Assembly (NCBI GenBank): GCA_036939355.1
Contig: JALLAP010000100.1
Coordinates: forward strand, 1-25,925
Reading direction: 5' to 3'
Length of the DNA stretch: 25,925 nt
Source: Thalassiosira profunda
Lineage: Eukaryota > Bacillariophyta > Thalassiosirophyceae > Thalassiosirales > Thalassiosiraceae
In this document: piece after piece, positions 15,735 to 25,925 of the stretch
Layout: the number at the start of each line of letters is the position of its first letter
How positions within the stretch are numbered: position 1 is the stretch's first letter
Program-made: the position numbers and the translations under genes
Notes under the pieces: generated by a model
Databases searched by the model: none
What the model was told of the DNA's origin: nothing
Seen by the model: the letters and a program-made list of their open reading frames with translations, nothing else

Positions 15735-17779
15735 ATGCCCTCGCGAAAGAAAGATCGCGGGAAACAACGCAAGGCGGCCAAGCAGAACCGCGATGTGCAC
15801 GCCGGGAGAGCGTCTCCCATGGGAGCACTTAGGCCTGAGATCAAAGAACTCATGGCGCAGGGAGGCCGCGTCGTCTGGCGCGACAACGGTACCTCAAGCA
15901 TAAGCAGCCACCCTTGTTTCAAACATATCAAAAGAGGCAATGGCAGTGGCACTGCCAGGGCCGTGAGGGATTTCGATAGGGGCTTGCTGAGCGACGAGGA
16001 GAGGCGGGAGCTGGCTGAAAATTACGTCCACAACTACGCGCAGGGCATGCGGGAGGGGGATTATCATGCAACGGACGTCGTCATGCGCAATATTGCGGAT
16101 CCTCATATTGGGCCGCAGTTGAGGCAGGAGCTGGCAAAAGCCCCGGCTCTTCACCTTTCGCTGCTTCATCTCCTGAACCAATCCCACAGATCTGTCCTGA
16201 CGTCTTGGGTGTGGTGGATGCAGACAAATCCTTCAAACTGCCCTCCTATTGGGTAGGCACACTTCAACTTCTCGTTAGTTGCGATGGATTGCCAGAAGAT
16301 ATATTGGAGAACACACGGCTCGCAGTGGCGAAGAACATTGGTCCATTTGTGATGACAATGATTGACGACAAGAGGGCATTGTTCCAGAGCAATTTGGTTT
16401 GGCACAAGTGCATATCAGCTTTCTTCAATCTAGTTCGTGGCATTATGATATCAAGGGACAGCTTCCTGGCGATGATATCATACGAGGGCTTCCTACCCTT
16501 TGTTGCTCAGGCGAGTTGTTGGGGCCAAAGCCGTGAGGATATCTCAGCTGAATATGAAAGTCTTCGGCAAATTTATCCTGGCATAACTTTGGAGCCATTG
16601 TCTTCGACAAGCCACGAATCTCAGAAAGTTCTCGCAGCGGTTATACACGAGCACGATGGTGTCGTACAGGAGAGTGTGATGAGAGGAGCATTGGATCAAA
16701 TTGCGTGCACACCACTGTTGAGCAACGACCCTAATTGCTCGGATTCAACGTTGGTGGGTCTAGTTCGAATGCTGGACAAGAGCAGTGGCCGTGATTACCT
16801 TTTTGAGTGCATCATTGAACCCTTGCTTGTAGAGCACGGTTACGTCGATGCGGGGGTAATTGCCGAGCTGATCGAGTATGGGAGAAGCAACTCGTCCGAG
16901 GAGGCTGCAGAGACTGTATTGAATTTGATGGTTGCAATCCTCGGCCGGTGTAACGATTACGAGCACATCAAAATGATTGACAGCAGATACGCAGCTGCGG
17001 TTCAATACGGTTTGTTGGAGTTCTGCATTGACGCTGTCGTCGCATATGGAGATGGGAGCGATTGTGTGATCGCTGAGTGGACATACTGCATTTCCTACGG
17101 ACTTCACTTGATGGCAATGCACAGCAGGACGTCGCGGGCCCTGCGTGAGAAAAAGGCCCAGATCATGGTGGCGCTGGATGTGCTGCGAAATCACTCCACT
17201 GCGTCAGGGTCCAATGCAATCTGCACCCTCATCAATAATGCCGTCGCGGCAAGCTCGTGCGCTACGTGCTGCAACTGCCTGAAGGATGTCGACCGGAACG
17301 AATTGCTTTACTGCAAGCGCTGTGGCGTGGAGTGCTATTGCTCTCCAGCTTGCCAATCAGAGAGTTATGCGCTGGGCCATGAGCGGCCTTGCAAAGAATT
17401 TGCAACGCGTTCTGCTCGTTTGAGGGAAGAAGGCCTCAGCGAAACAGAGCTAAAGAGAATGGCGGTGCTCAGTAACAACCTGATGGTGAATGGGTGCCAA
17501 CTTGTCCAAAGCAGGGCTGCAGAGTTTCTGATTGAAGAGTGGGACTTCATGGAGGCGACTATTGATTTTGGCAAATGCCCACCGGAGATCAAAGTGTCCA
17601 TGAACAAAAAGGGTGATGACTCGGGTTGTCCTTTAGACATCGAAGTGTCCAGGGACGAGATTGGCGAATGTTCGGGTCCTGACTGTTTGAAGTTCACATT
17701 TACTGCGCCGGTGTATTACGGCTTTACGGAGAGAGTTGATCAGGAAGAGGTTGTCCTAGAGACATTCATCTCCAGGTGA
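15735..17779 (+). CDS. MYND zinc-finger protein, interrupted by a frameshift
   Basis: The N-terminal part (from ATG 15735) begins MPSRKKDRGKQRKAAK, a start I recall for a MYND family expanded in Thalassiosira-type diatoms. It reads well to about 16195 (ALHLSLLHLLNQSHRS). The sense then continues in another frame from about 16199 (DVLGVVDADKSFKLPSYWVG) to TGA 17779. The switch equals one missing base or two extra bases, and there is no GT..AG pair leaving room for an intron. About 680 codons in all. The middle is alpha-helical and repeat-like, as in ARM-type members. The MYND finger lies at about 17265-17400, with CCNC, YCKRCG, CYCSPACQ and GHERPC giving the expected Cys/His zinc ligands. MYND fingers bind short proline-rich peptides. 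No SET domain is visible, so methyltransferase activity is not suggested. Either a sequencing indel or a recent pseudogene. Confidence 0.78.
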
Positions 17780-18139
17780 TCGCTGGCACAACGCTCTGTC
17801 GCAGATAGCCAAGGGTGGTGGCGCCGGGAGTGGTGGCGCCGAAGGGGGCAACGTATGGGATCTCATGGCTGATACCAGGCCCAGACCCTCTGCCACCGAG
17901 GCCACGGGCGGCGCCGAAAATGTACCCTCTGTGATAGGGAAGTATGGGATTTCATGGCTGACAGCCGACCCTCTCCGCAGCAGGGCTGTGACTAAGGCCT
18001 CGTCGACCACCTACCCTTCTGGAGAGAGAACGTTTTGCTAACTTCTTGCTACCAGCCAGTTGCACTACAAATCACAACTATCTATTTGTACACCCCTGCC
18101 ACACACCACACACCAGAGAGAGGTCAATCTGACAACATA
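17780..18139. other. Convergent 3' spacer with short direct repeats
   Basis: 360 bp between the stop of the MYND gene and the stop of the large minus-strand gene. It contains an imperfect 15-bp tandem repeat at 17815-17844 (GTGGTGGCGCCG shared) and a 20-bp direct repeat, GTATGGGATCTCATGGCTGA at 17853-17872 and a copy with one mismatch at 17942-17961. CCGACCCTCT-like and CAGACCCTCT-like stretches follow each copy. An 84-codon frame on the minus strand (17756-18010) crosses it without recognisable features. Confidence 0.55.
17853..17961. repeat. 20-bp direct repeat pair, 89 bp apart
   Basis: GTATGGGATCTCATGGCTGA (17853-17872) recurs at 17942-17961 with a single C-to-T difference. Loosely similar sequence continues after each copy, including a CCCTCT stretch, so the units may be remnants of an 89-bp tandem duplication that has diverged outside this core. 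Confidence 0.7.
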
Positions 18140-21100
18140 TCAGATCGAGCTTAGAAATTCGGAGTGAATGCCATCGCCACGTGATATGTTCACCGTGACG
18201 ACCCGCCCGTCCTTCGCGTCGTCGCCCTCGCAAAGCAGGAGAACCAATTCTGCTCGGTCCTTCACCCCCGACGAGCGAATGGCAGCGTCCACAATGTACT
18301 GACCGAGCGTCGTTTTCCCCACCAAGACGAGGTCCTCATTGCTCGAGAAGTCGTAGGCGTAGACCAAGCCTCGACTTCTGACGATGACCGCAATGAAGCC
18401 TCCATGGCAGCAACAGAGGGCTTCCGGTGACGCTCCCATCGACATGGAGGGCGGCTCGAAGAACTCGCCCGCCTCTGCCGGACCCAGGTGGTCCAACACC
18501 GTCGATGCGAGAATGTTGCCGCGGACAATGGCACCGGAATCCTCATCGTTTTGCAAGTCTTCCACGTCCAGAACCAGCTGAGACGTGACATCCATGCTGA
18601 TCGTCACGATGAAGGGCAGAAAATAGGCGGGCATCGCAGCGGCGGAAGAGGCCGGGCAACAGAGGGCCGCTCCCAAGACGAGGTTCGATACGCAAAATGC
18701 ACCCGAGCCACCGTCCAGCGCCATGCAATACGCCTCGACCGTCGACCGCGGCGTGGTCGGCGATGCAATCACAAGTGCGACCGTCGACCTCGCGTTGCCC
18801 CCAATCTTGCCGTTGCTCCCCCCTTCTTCGTAGGCCAGTATCTTTTTCGACTCCAATTCCGCGCCCCTCCTCCAGACCTGCACCGGGCGCGGGGACTCGT
18901 CGAGGGGCTTCCAGTGGAATCCACCCACTGGCGTGATCAGCACAAACGCCAGGTCGCCGCCGTGCGCCTCCCCGGGGAGGTAGCGCCAGAAATTGAGCTT
19001 CGTCTTCATCTGGAGCTCCACCACGACCGTCTTTCGGTTCAACTCGAAGACGACGATCCGCTTCTCCTTCGCCAGGAAACAGCACATGTACTCGCTCCCG
19101 CTCGCGTCCATCACATCGGAGAGGACCGCGCCGGACGCGCCTAGGGGGAAGGTCCTTGCCGGGGGGTCCCGATCGCTAAACCAGACGACCGATTTGTCGG
19201 AGCCGCAGATCGCGATGGGGCTCACGCCGGACGATGCAGAGAATAAGCCGCCTCGGTTGCCGCCGAAGTGCCGCGTTGCGGGTGGTCCCCTGACGATCGC
19301 TGCTGCTGCGGAAGCCCTAACCTGAGAGGACAGCAAGTCTGAAAAGTTCACGTCGAACGACGAGTTGGGTGCCTCGACGACTTCTTCGAGGCCGTCGCTA
19401 TCTGATGGTGATAGCATTGGCTGCTCCTCGACAACAGGAGGAATGGCCAACGCACCAGCTTTCGCCAAGTGATAGTCGTCCCACAGCTGATCGTTCCCTG
19501 GATCCTGCACATGCCCTGTTGCCAAAGCCTCATTCGATGACGTGGCTTCTCTGGGAACGCTGCGAGGGTCCGATTCGGCGGCCAAATCTTCTTCCGAGTC
19601 CACGCTCAACGGTTCCCCTGCAAAATCAACATTGTCAGGCACGTTCATTGTGGGCTCGCCTTCGGCTCCTTCCCCAAACTGATCGTTGGCGAAGGCAGAA
19701 AAATCTGGCGCAAAAGCATCAAAGTCGGCCACCGGTTCATTTGCATCGTTCNTGATCGTTGGCGAAGGCAGAAAAATCTGGCGCAAAAGCATCAAAGTCG
19801 GCCACCGGTTCATTTGCATCGTTCTCGTGAGGGGCCGCATCTCTCTTTGGGTGTGACTGTCTCGGTGGAGGGGCAAGGGCAAGAGTCTTCTTGCTTCCCG
19901 GCGGAGGCAGGAGCTTCCCAACAGACTTTGTCTTCTTGTCTCCCTCCTTCTGTTGGATCTTCACTCTGAACTTTTTCCGCATCTCGGCAGCCCTCAGGTA
20001 TTCGTACATCATCATTGCAATGTCCTCTTCGGATCGCGAACAGGCCCATACCCGCACATCGGTCAATCGGAACCCGAGCGATGGCCCGATGCCAAAGATG
20101 AAAATGGTTCTCTCCATGGCGTCCTCGATGTCTTCCTGATTCAACTCTTGGACAGCAGGGTCGGATCCAAATGGGTTCACGGTGAGCGAAGCGTTTGACG
20201 CAACTGCAGCGCCGTTCGCCAAAATGGAAGCCGAGAATTGCGTCGGGGAGGACGCCGATTGGGAAAAGAGCACGCAGACGTGGTTCCAGCCTCCCAGCCC
20301 ATCCTCCCTCTCCCAAAACACGAGATCGTCGACAGTGGAAACAACAGACCCTGCGCCCGTCCTCAGCTCGAGCTTCCCCGTCGGCAACACGGCCAGTTCC
20401 CAGAGAACGTTGTGCTTCTCGTCTGGCAAACAGAGATTGGATGCATCGTCGCCCTCCTCGTAGAACAGCGACCGCCGCGCCAATATGATCTCGTGCGTCA
20501 TGACGTGGGACTGCGGCAGGTGGTACCACAACTCGACCGTGCACTTCCCTCTACTGCTAACGTTTTGGGGATCGTGGAGCATGCCAACGTCGAGGCTGCC
20601 TCCCCTTGGCGCCTCCACCACTATTCCCGTGGCCTGGCCCCTTGGGGCCCCATCTCTGAAGACCAGGTCGTAGAGCAGGTGGACCTTCCCTTCCTCTCCT
20701 TCGTCGACGCTCGAAGTTGTGGCCTCGACGGACGTGAAGTCCGGTCCGTAGAGCCGGGCGCGGTGGCCATGTTTCGTCAAATCGGCAAACCCCTCAGTTG
20801 CCCAATCCGAGTCTTCGTCTTGCTCGCCCTCGGAGAAGCGGAGGTAAAGGGACAAGTTGTCCTCGTCGTTGGGGGCCTCGCCGATGCCCGCCACCCAATT
20901 CTTGTGTCTTCCATCGACGGCCTCGCTGGTTCCGTTTCCTACCTCATCCCCCGCTGTGCCATCCCCGGTGGTGGCGGCATGCAGAATGTCTGCGAGGGCG
21001 CCCTCCCCTGTTTCTGCGGCTGCTTCGATGCCCTCCTTACCAAGAACTGAAGGTTGGCAAGTCCCAAGCCAGGAGTCGAAGTCGTCCAACGACAACAAGC

Positions 21101-24100
21101 TTTCCTGGTTCCCCAGAGGACCAGTGTCCCAAACGTGCTTGTTTTTGCCGAACGATTGCGCCCAGTACATTTCATTGTCGATCGATTGGCCAGGACTCTC
21201 ATGCTCTGCCTCGAGAGCCTTGGTTACGTCAGCCATGTTGCCATCTTCCCACGCGCATTGCACCGAGGGTGCCAGCTGTGTCAGTATCGCAGCTAGCTTG
21301 GTAGGTGATTCGTCGTCTTTGCCCGCCAGGGCCACCAGGCGGCTTAGCAAGTTCTCCTCCGAGAAGCGATTGCCAGTCTTAAGTGACATCTCCCTGGCCA
21401 GAATCTTTGCGACGTCATGAGGTCCAGGCTGGGCACTGCCACGAGATAGCACCTGACTCATTGCACCTGCCCCGGAGTTCATCGATGCGGCAGACAGTTT
21501 CGATTTCAGGGGTATCCAAGGCGGCAAAATCTTGGGCTCGGGAGCTTCGTCGTTAGGAACCATTCCTGTCAGAAGAACCAAGGCCGCAACGTCGCATCCA
21601 TGACCAACCAACAAATCGTACACTCGGCTGGTAATGCCGACCCCGTCCGTCCCAATCCCTCCCGGATGTTCGTCGGAATAAGGGAAGGCGTGGTACTTTC
21701 TTCCAAACTTCTCGATGACCGACAGCAGCGTAGACTGCACTTCAGCATTCGTTGCAGCATCTTTGCCGCTGCGTCCATCGCCGCATAAAGCATTTGCCAC
21801 CAAAGGCTCCAACAAGAGCAAGGGATGGGTGTGGGATTGAGGGAATTCAAACGAATGATCCTCGTCGTTGCTCTCGCCATCTCTGCTTGTGATTGTCTGC
21901 AGTGCCGAGTGCGTATTAAGGTACACGCACCGGTCTGGAAACATTGCCAACGGTAGAACAGTGTCGCTGGCTTTTGTTGGCAGGGTAGCGATGGAGCCAT
22001 GATTGGAGCCGCTTTCCACCTCTGCGAGGCACGAGAGGTACATCAAACACGAACTGCCGCTACTGCCGGATGTCTCTGCAGAGAACGCGACGCAATGCGA
22101 TCCAAGCGGAATGAGGCTTCCACAAGTCAGGTGCGCGTCCACTTCTGCAACGATGGAAAGTGCGCCACCGGAGGCGACAGAAATAATCATCACCCTCTGT
22201 TGGCTGGCAACGGCAATGTTGGCCCTCTTCGCCTGATCCTGCTGGGGCAGCTCTATGAGAGACAGTATCTCCTCGCCTTCGTCCAGCCACAGTCTGTGTC
22301 CCAGCTCGGTCGATTCAATCAGTGTCAGCTGGTTCGATATGCTGTCTCTCTCAAGTCGATGCCTCGAGAGAAGGAGGCACGACCTTCGAACGACTTTGCT
22401 GAAGCCGTAGAGGAGAATATCCGGCCTCTCGCCGCTCAGAAGAGACAATACGCGCCGTCCTTCAATGCCTTCGTATTGGAGCGAGCACTTCTGAATTGAT
22501 TCGACCACTCGTTCGTTCTCGCCTTCCGGCAATACGCTTGAGGTGATCAATGTCGTTATCGACAAGGATGCACCATCATCGTCAAGCACGACCAGCGAGG
22601 AACAGTAGAAGCCCCCTTCTGATGCAGGAGTTACCTTGGGCGGCAGGAAGGCCACGTCGCGCCCACGTCGGAGCTCAAAGGACGAAGATCCGCGGTTTCC
22701 CAAACCAGCAGTGATGTCTAGAATGGCGTAGGCAACAGGATTGGATCGAATCCGAGTCCTGGAGGAAGAAGTCCCGCCCCCGAAGAAGCCGGCCGAAAAG
22801 ACAACTGCGGCACGAGAACCTTGCGCTTCTTTGATCACTCGTTCTGGAATGAGCTCAGACGTCGGCGATTCTCCGCAGGTCAACTCGAATAGTGGAACAG
22901 ATGTCACTCGACCCGTCTCTTCGACGGTCGAAGTCATCAGCCAGTGCCTTTGAGTCGGAATACTGGAGGAACCATCGATGTCTTCGCAGGCAGTGACCGA
23001 GAACACGGAAAGGATCGAGTCCGCATGATTCTCGTTGGCAGAGGGATTGCCTTGGTAAGCGCATCCGAAAGAATCCAGGCCCAGTGGAGGGGAAGACACC
23101 GGGCTGTGCAGCACCCCCTTCGCATTTGTGGTGGCTTCGCACAAGAGCAATTGTTCACCGCTCCACAATGCAATGCCACTGCCTCTAGGAGACGCAACGA
23201 GGCTGGGCCCACCGCAAACATCCACCTTCATCTGACAAATATTGCCAATCGAGCGATGGCGGCTGCTCGGTTCCATGCCACCGTACCAGGGTATGTCAAT
23301 AGCACAAAGGCATAACATGGCGCGCCGTCCTCCCTGTTCCATTAGCAGCAACGCGAGAGCAGGAGGACGCCGTGGACCCATGTCAAGCCAGCCAACCTTT
23401 GGTGCCAGCAAAGATTTCCTTGTGGCTGTCACCTTGCTGTACATGGTCATCGCCAGTGGCTTGGTGGTGGGAATGGTTTCAGGCTGCTGTTGCTGATTCA
23501 GATGATCTGGCTGAACGTGATAGACGCTCAACCCACTTGAGGATGCGCATGCAAGCAGAGGGAGCACAGATGCCCCAGAAGAAGAGGCGTTGTTGATCCA
23601 CTCCAACGACATGTTTTGATGGTGGCTCCCGGCTTCGGCCGAAGAAAAGTTCTCCCCATTTGGCCAGAGACAGGCATCTTCTGCCAATGATCCCAAATCC
23701 GACTCGCAATCANGAAGAAAAGTTCTCCCCATTTGGCCAGAGACAGGCATCTTCTGCCAATGATCCCAAATCCGACTCGCAATCAATACGGCACACGAGC
23801 TGTAGCATGGCAGAGGGCGACGCCTGATTTCTTTGCACGTTCCTGTTTGTTCGCGCCACACGGTCATACGAATACACGCTGACAGTGCCATCACTCAGCC
23901 CCACAGCGATGTGTGGTGCATCCTTTTGTGACACTGCAAGAGCCACTGCAGCCTTAGCTCCACTGCCAGCGGGCATTGCAAGCCACCCGTCTTTCACCGA
24001 AGGTTTGGCAACGAAAACAGCAGCTGTGGATGCAGCCTCGCGAGAGTCCACATTGCGTCCGTTCAGATGGCCGCCAAGGAATAGAAGGCCATCGGCAACC

Positions 24101-25925
24101 TGCATCGTTTTGGGGTCGAAGTAACCATCTGCTTCGACATCGAGCAAAGTGAGGACCGACTGAAACGATGCCCGTGCAATGCCAGAGGGTGCCCTGGGTT
24201 GGCTGTAGCCCCAACGCCACACGCCGACGATGCGCATTTTCTTCAAGCAGCCACCGCTGTTGTCATTCCCAGCGACGTACAATTCCATCAATGCAGCGAC
24301 GCGCACCCTCCCACGACCCCGGACGCGGTGGATTCCGGCTGCAAGGGATAGAATGGACGATATCCCAACAACCTTGGCATCGATGCCGATGCCCTGAAGT
24401 TTCTCTGCCAGCTCCTCCTGTTGCACGCGCACAGAAACGACTCTGACCGGCCTTCCGCCTGCTGCTGCACCACGCAACTCCTCGATCACAAACTCTCCAT
24501 TCTGCGGGTGGAGACAGGCTATCAAATTGCCGCTCGATGGATTTGCTACAGGCGCAGCGATGCGTCCAGAGTCCTTGGGACTGGCATACAGGGAAAGCCT
24601 AAACGGGCGCACATCGAACGTAGCCTGTGCTGCGACATTCGCCTCGCGCGGAGGCTGCCAGTGCATCATCGCCCTCTCCGGTTCAGTGCTAGCACCCATT
24701 GCCTCAGGCACAATTAGGGCGTCTTCAGTATCGTCAGCAGCGTCGAATTTCTTCTCCTGTGCCGGTATCTGAGATCGTGCTGTGACTTGCTCCTTCTCAA
24801 TCTGTTGACTCAGATCAGGGCCCGCAAGTGCAGCGGGTGGCGATCTTTTCGCCGCCTGGCCAGTTGCATCGCTTTTTGGAGCTTCAACCACGACCTCAGG
24901 AAAGGTACTCTGAAACAGTTTACTGTCCTCCAAAGGCCCAGTGGATTCTTTGGTGGTGTTGAATGGGTCGAAGGGGTCGGACGATCCAAAGGCGGGTTCG
25001 CCGAGCGATTCCCTTGGCTGTTGAGGCGGTGTTGCGTTTTTCTCTGGCGATTCTGCCGTCTGTTGCGGACTACTGTCGCCTCCCGCGCCCTCTGTCCCAT
25101 TGACGAACGAATCAGTGAAAAATCCCTCAGGGGGCGACCGCGAGGGTGTGCCAGCAGTAGCAAAGGTGGGCGTGGGAGGCACATCGTCGCCAACGAAGGC
25201 CGCCAGCTGCGCAAGGCGGTCCCCTTCGGCTGCGCCGTCGGCGACCTTCTCGTCGACCAAGGAAGAGTCTGGCGACGGCTCGAGGCTCGATTCCATTAGC
25301 AGTGAAGGATCGCGCACCATTGAAACCTCCTCCGCCGGTGGATCCAGTGTTTCCTTGGATCGCCGGCTCTGATTCGACATGTTGATGGCGTCCCTGGCCG
25401 CCATGACCGCCGTGTCGTAGGTGGAAACACCTCGTTGCTGAGGCACCTCTGTCTTTGGATCTGTCTCATCGTGGCGAGGTTCTTCGCCTGAAGTGGACGT
25501 GTCCTTCATTACTGTTCCCTCCATCTGCTCAGCACCTTCCCTTGCTGTTTCATCCAATCCCACTTGATGAGAAGGCCTGCTGGCTTTCAATTCCTTCTGC
25601 CAAGGTTGCAATTTCTGTCCTGGAGCCTTATCAGGAGAGGAATTGGGTGCCGCTGCCTCCTCATTCACAACACCACCTACGCCCCTCGCACTTTCGTGGC
25701 GAAACGGATAACCGCCATGCGTGGACACCTTTGGTTCGCTCGCCATCCTCGCACCAGGAGGCTGCCACCTTCCGCGGACGTCTCCGATTTGCTTCTGGGC
25801 AGGCTCATCCTCCTCGATCTCTGCCTTTGTCTCCGGACGTGAGGGCGAGTTTGCTTCCACGGCCGCGTTCGTTACCGTTGGGAACGCCGCCTTGTACGAC
25901 GACGAGGGGGCCGCGCTGCTCACCG
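18140..25925 (-). CDS. Giant propeller/LamG protein, 5' partial, split by two assembly joins
   Basis: Three overlapping minus-strand frames (25923-23710, 23894-19737, 19921-18140) are one gene. Each change of frame falls on a single N (23713, 19752) inside a perfect 72-bp repeat; counting each repeat once removes 73 bases and restores frame both times, giving at least 2545 codons. The 5' end is off the window: the edge codon is GTG within an open frame. Residues 1-425 are disordered, with SSDPFDPFNT at about 313-322. From about 430 to 1400 come beta-propeller-like strands (PHIAVGLSDGTVSVYSYD). An acidic linker follows, with SLLSLDDFDSW near 1587. At about 1760-1945 lies a laminin-G/concanavalin-like domain (CTVELWYHLP, GGWNHVCVLFS, LTDVRVWACSRSEEDI), then a basic helix and DAFAPDFSAFAND. 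A second propeller-like part (2155-2545) ends ..HSEFLSSI. DPF and LLSLD resemble adaptor- and clathrin-binding motifs, so a coat or trafficking role is possible. I do not recognise the family. Confidence 0.8.
19680..19751. repeat. 72-bp perfect direct repeat, copy 1 (assembly join)
   Basis: Identical over all 72 bp to 19753-19824, with one N (19752) between them. Sequence on either side is unique. Both copies read as the same coding segment (EPVADFDAFAPDFSAFAND region) of the large minus-strand gene in different frames. This is what two overlapping contig ends joined without merging would look like. Confidence 0.95.
19752..19752. other. Single-base gap (N)
   Basis: One ambiguous base separating two identical 72-bp copies; read as a scaffold join and not as a true base. 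Confidence 0.95.
19753..19824. repeat. 72-bp perfect direct repeat, copy 2 (assembly join)
   Basis: Second copy of 19680-19751, ending at 19824 where unique sequence resumes. Taking out one copy and the N (73 bases) returns the large minus-strand gene to one frame. Confidence 0.95.
23641..23712. repeat. 72-bp perfect direct repeat, copy 1 (second assembly join)
   Basis: Identical over 72 bp to 23714-23785, with N at 23713. Both copies encode the CESDLGSLAEDACLWPNGE region of the large minus-strand gene. The overlap length equals that of the other join, 4 kb away. Confidence 0.95.
23713..23713. other. Single-base gap (N)
   Basis: One ambiguous base between identical 72-bp copies, interpreted as a scaffold join. 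Confidence 0.95.
23714..23785. repeat. 72-bp perfect direct repeat, copy 2 (second assembly join)
   Basis: Second copy of 23641-23712, followed by unique sequence from 23786. Counting the pair once restores the reading frame across the join. Confidence 0.95.

Noticed and set aside
20238..21050. 270-codon open frame on the plus strand
   Set aside because: Antisense to the LamG-like part of the large gene; composition is Arg/Pro-rich shadow sequence without motifs.
19680..23785. True tandem duplications inside the large gene
   Set aside because: Both repeats flank a lone N, are exactly 72 bp, and disrupt the frame, which fits scaffold joins far better than biology.

Overview
The window looks like nuclear DNA of a eukaryotic microalga, most likely a centric diatom of the Thalassiosira/Cyclotella type. 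Two genes point there. One is a MYND-finger protein whose N-terminus (MPSRKKDRGKQRKAAK) and body follow a family expanded in these diatoms. The other is a leucine-rich-repeat protein with the C-terminal '..VLPLAMAWMGR..' tail that goes with such diatom repeats. This assignment rests on recalled family features, not a database search. The DNA is gene-dense and GC-rich in coding parts, and every gene can be read as a single exon. The third-position GC bias produces many long antisense shadow reading frames, which are left out.

Layout, left to right. 1-56: the last 17 codons of a plus-strand gene. 57-552: spacer with a perfect 36-bp tandem duplication. 553-2655 (-): CMR1/WDR76-family WD40 protein with a canonical PCNA-interacting (PIP) box at its extreme N-terminus. 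2871-3821 (-): unrecognised 316-residue, probably nuclear protein. 4152-4430 (+): small single-span membrane protein with a glycine zipper. 5006-5677 (-) and 6267-6992 (+): head-to-head pair of charged, helix-rich proteins with similar overall design. 7220-8635 (-): CaMK/CDPK-like serine/threonine kinase without EF-hands. 9050-9586 (-): short coiled-coil protein. 10150-13521 (+): 1123-residue protein with four membrane spans and a very long charged tail. 13633-15318 (-): leucine-rich-repeat protein. 15735-17779 (+): MYND zinc-finger protein broken by one frameshift. 18140-25925 (-): one very large gene that runs off the right edge.

The most important structural point is in the last 8 kb. Two single N bases (19752 and 23713) are each flanked by perfect 72-bp direct repeats. 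These look like contig ends that overlap but were not merged. Each unmerged join adds 73 bases and shifts the frame, so one gene of at least 2545 codons appears as three reading frames. Counting each repeat once makes the frame continuous. The protein has a disordered N-terminus with DPF motifs, a beta-propeller-like region, a clathrin-box-like motif, a laminin-G/concanavalin-like domain and a second propeller-like region.

The genes do not form an obvious pathway or operon. Four adjacent pairs are divergent with 330-590 bp between starts, a layout that would allow shared promoters. I see no mobile element, CRISPR array, rRNA or tRNA gene. I found no clear new multi-gene system. The best leads are the propeller/LamG giant, the PIP box on the WDR76-like protein, and the clustered SUMO motifs on the unknown nuclear protein.
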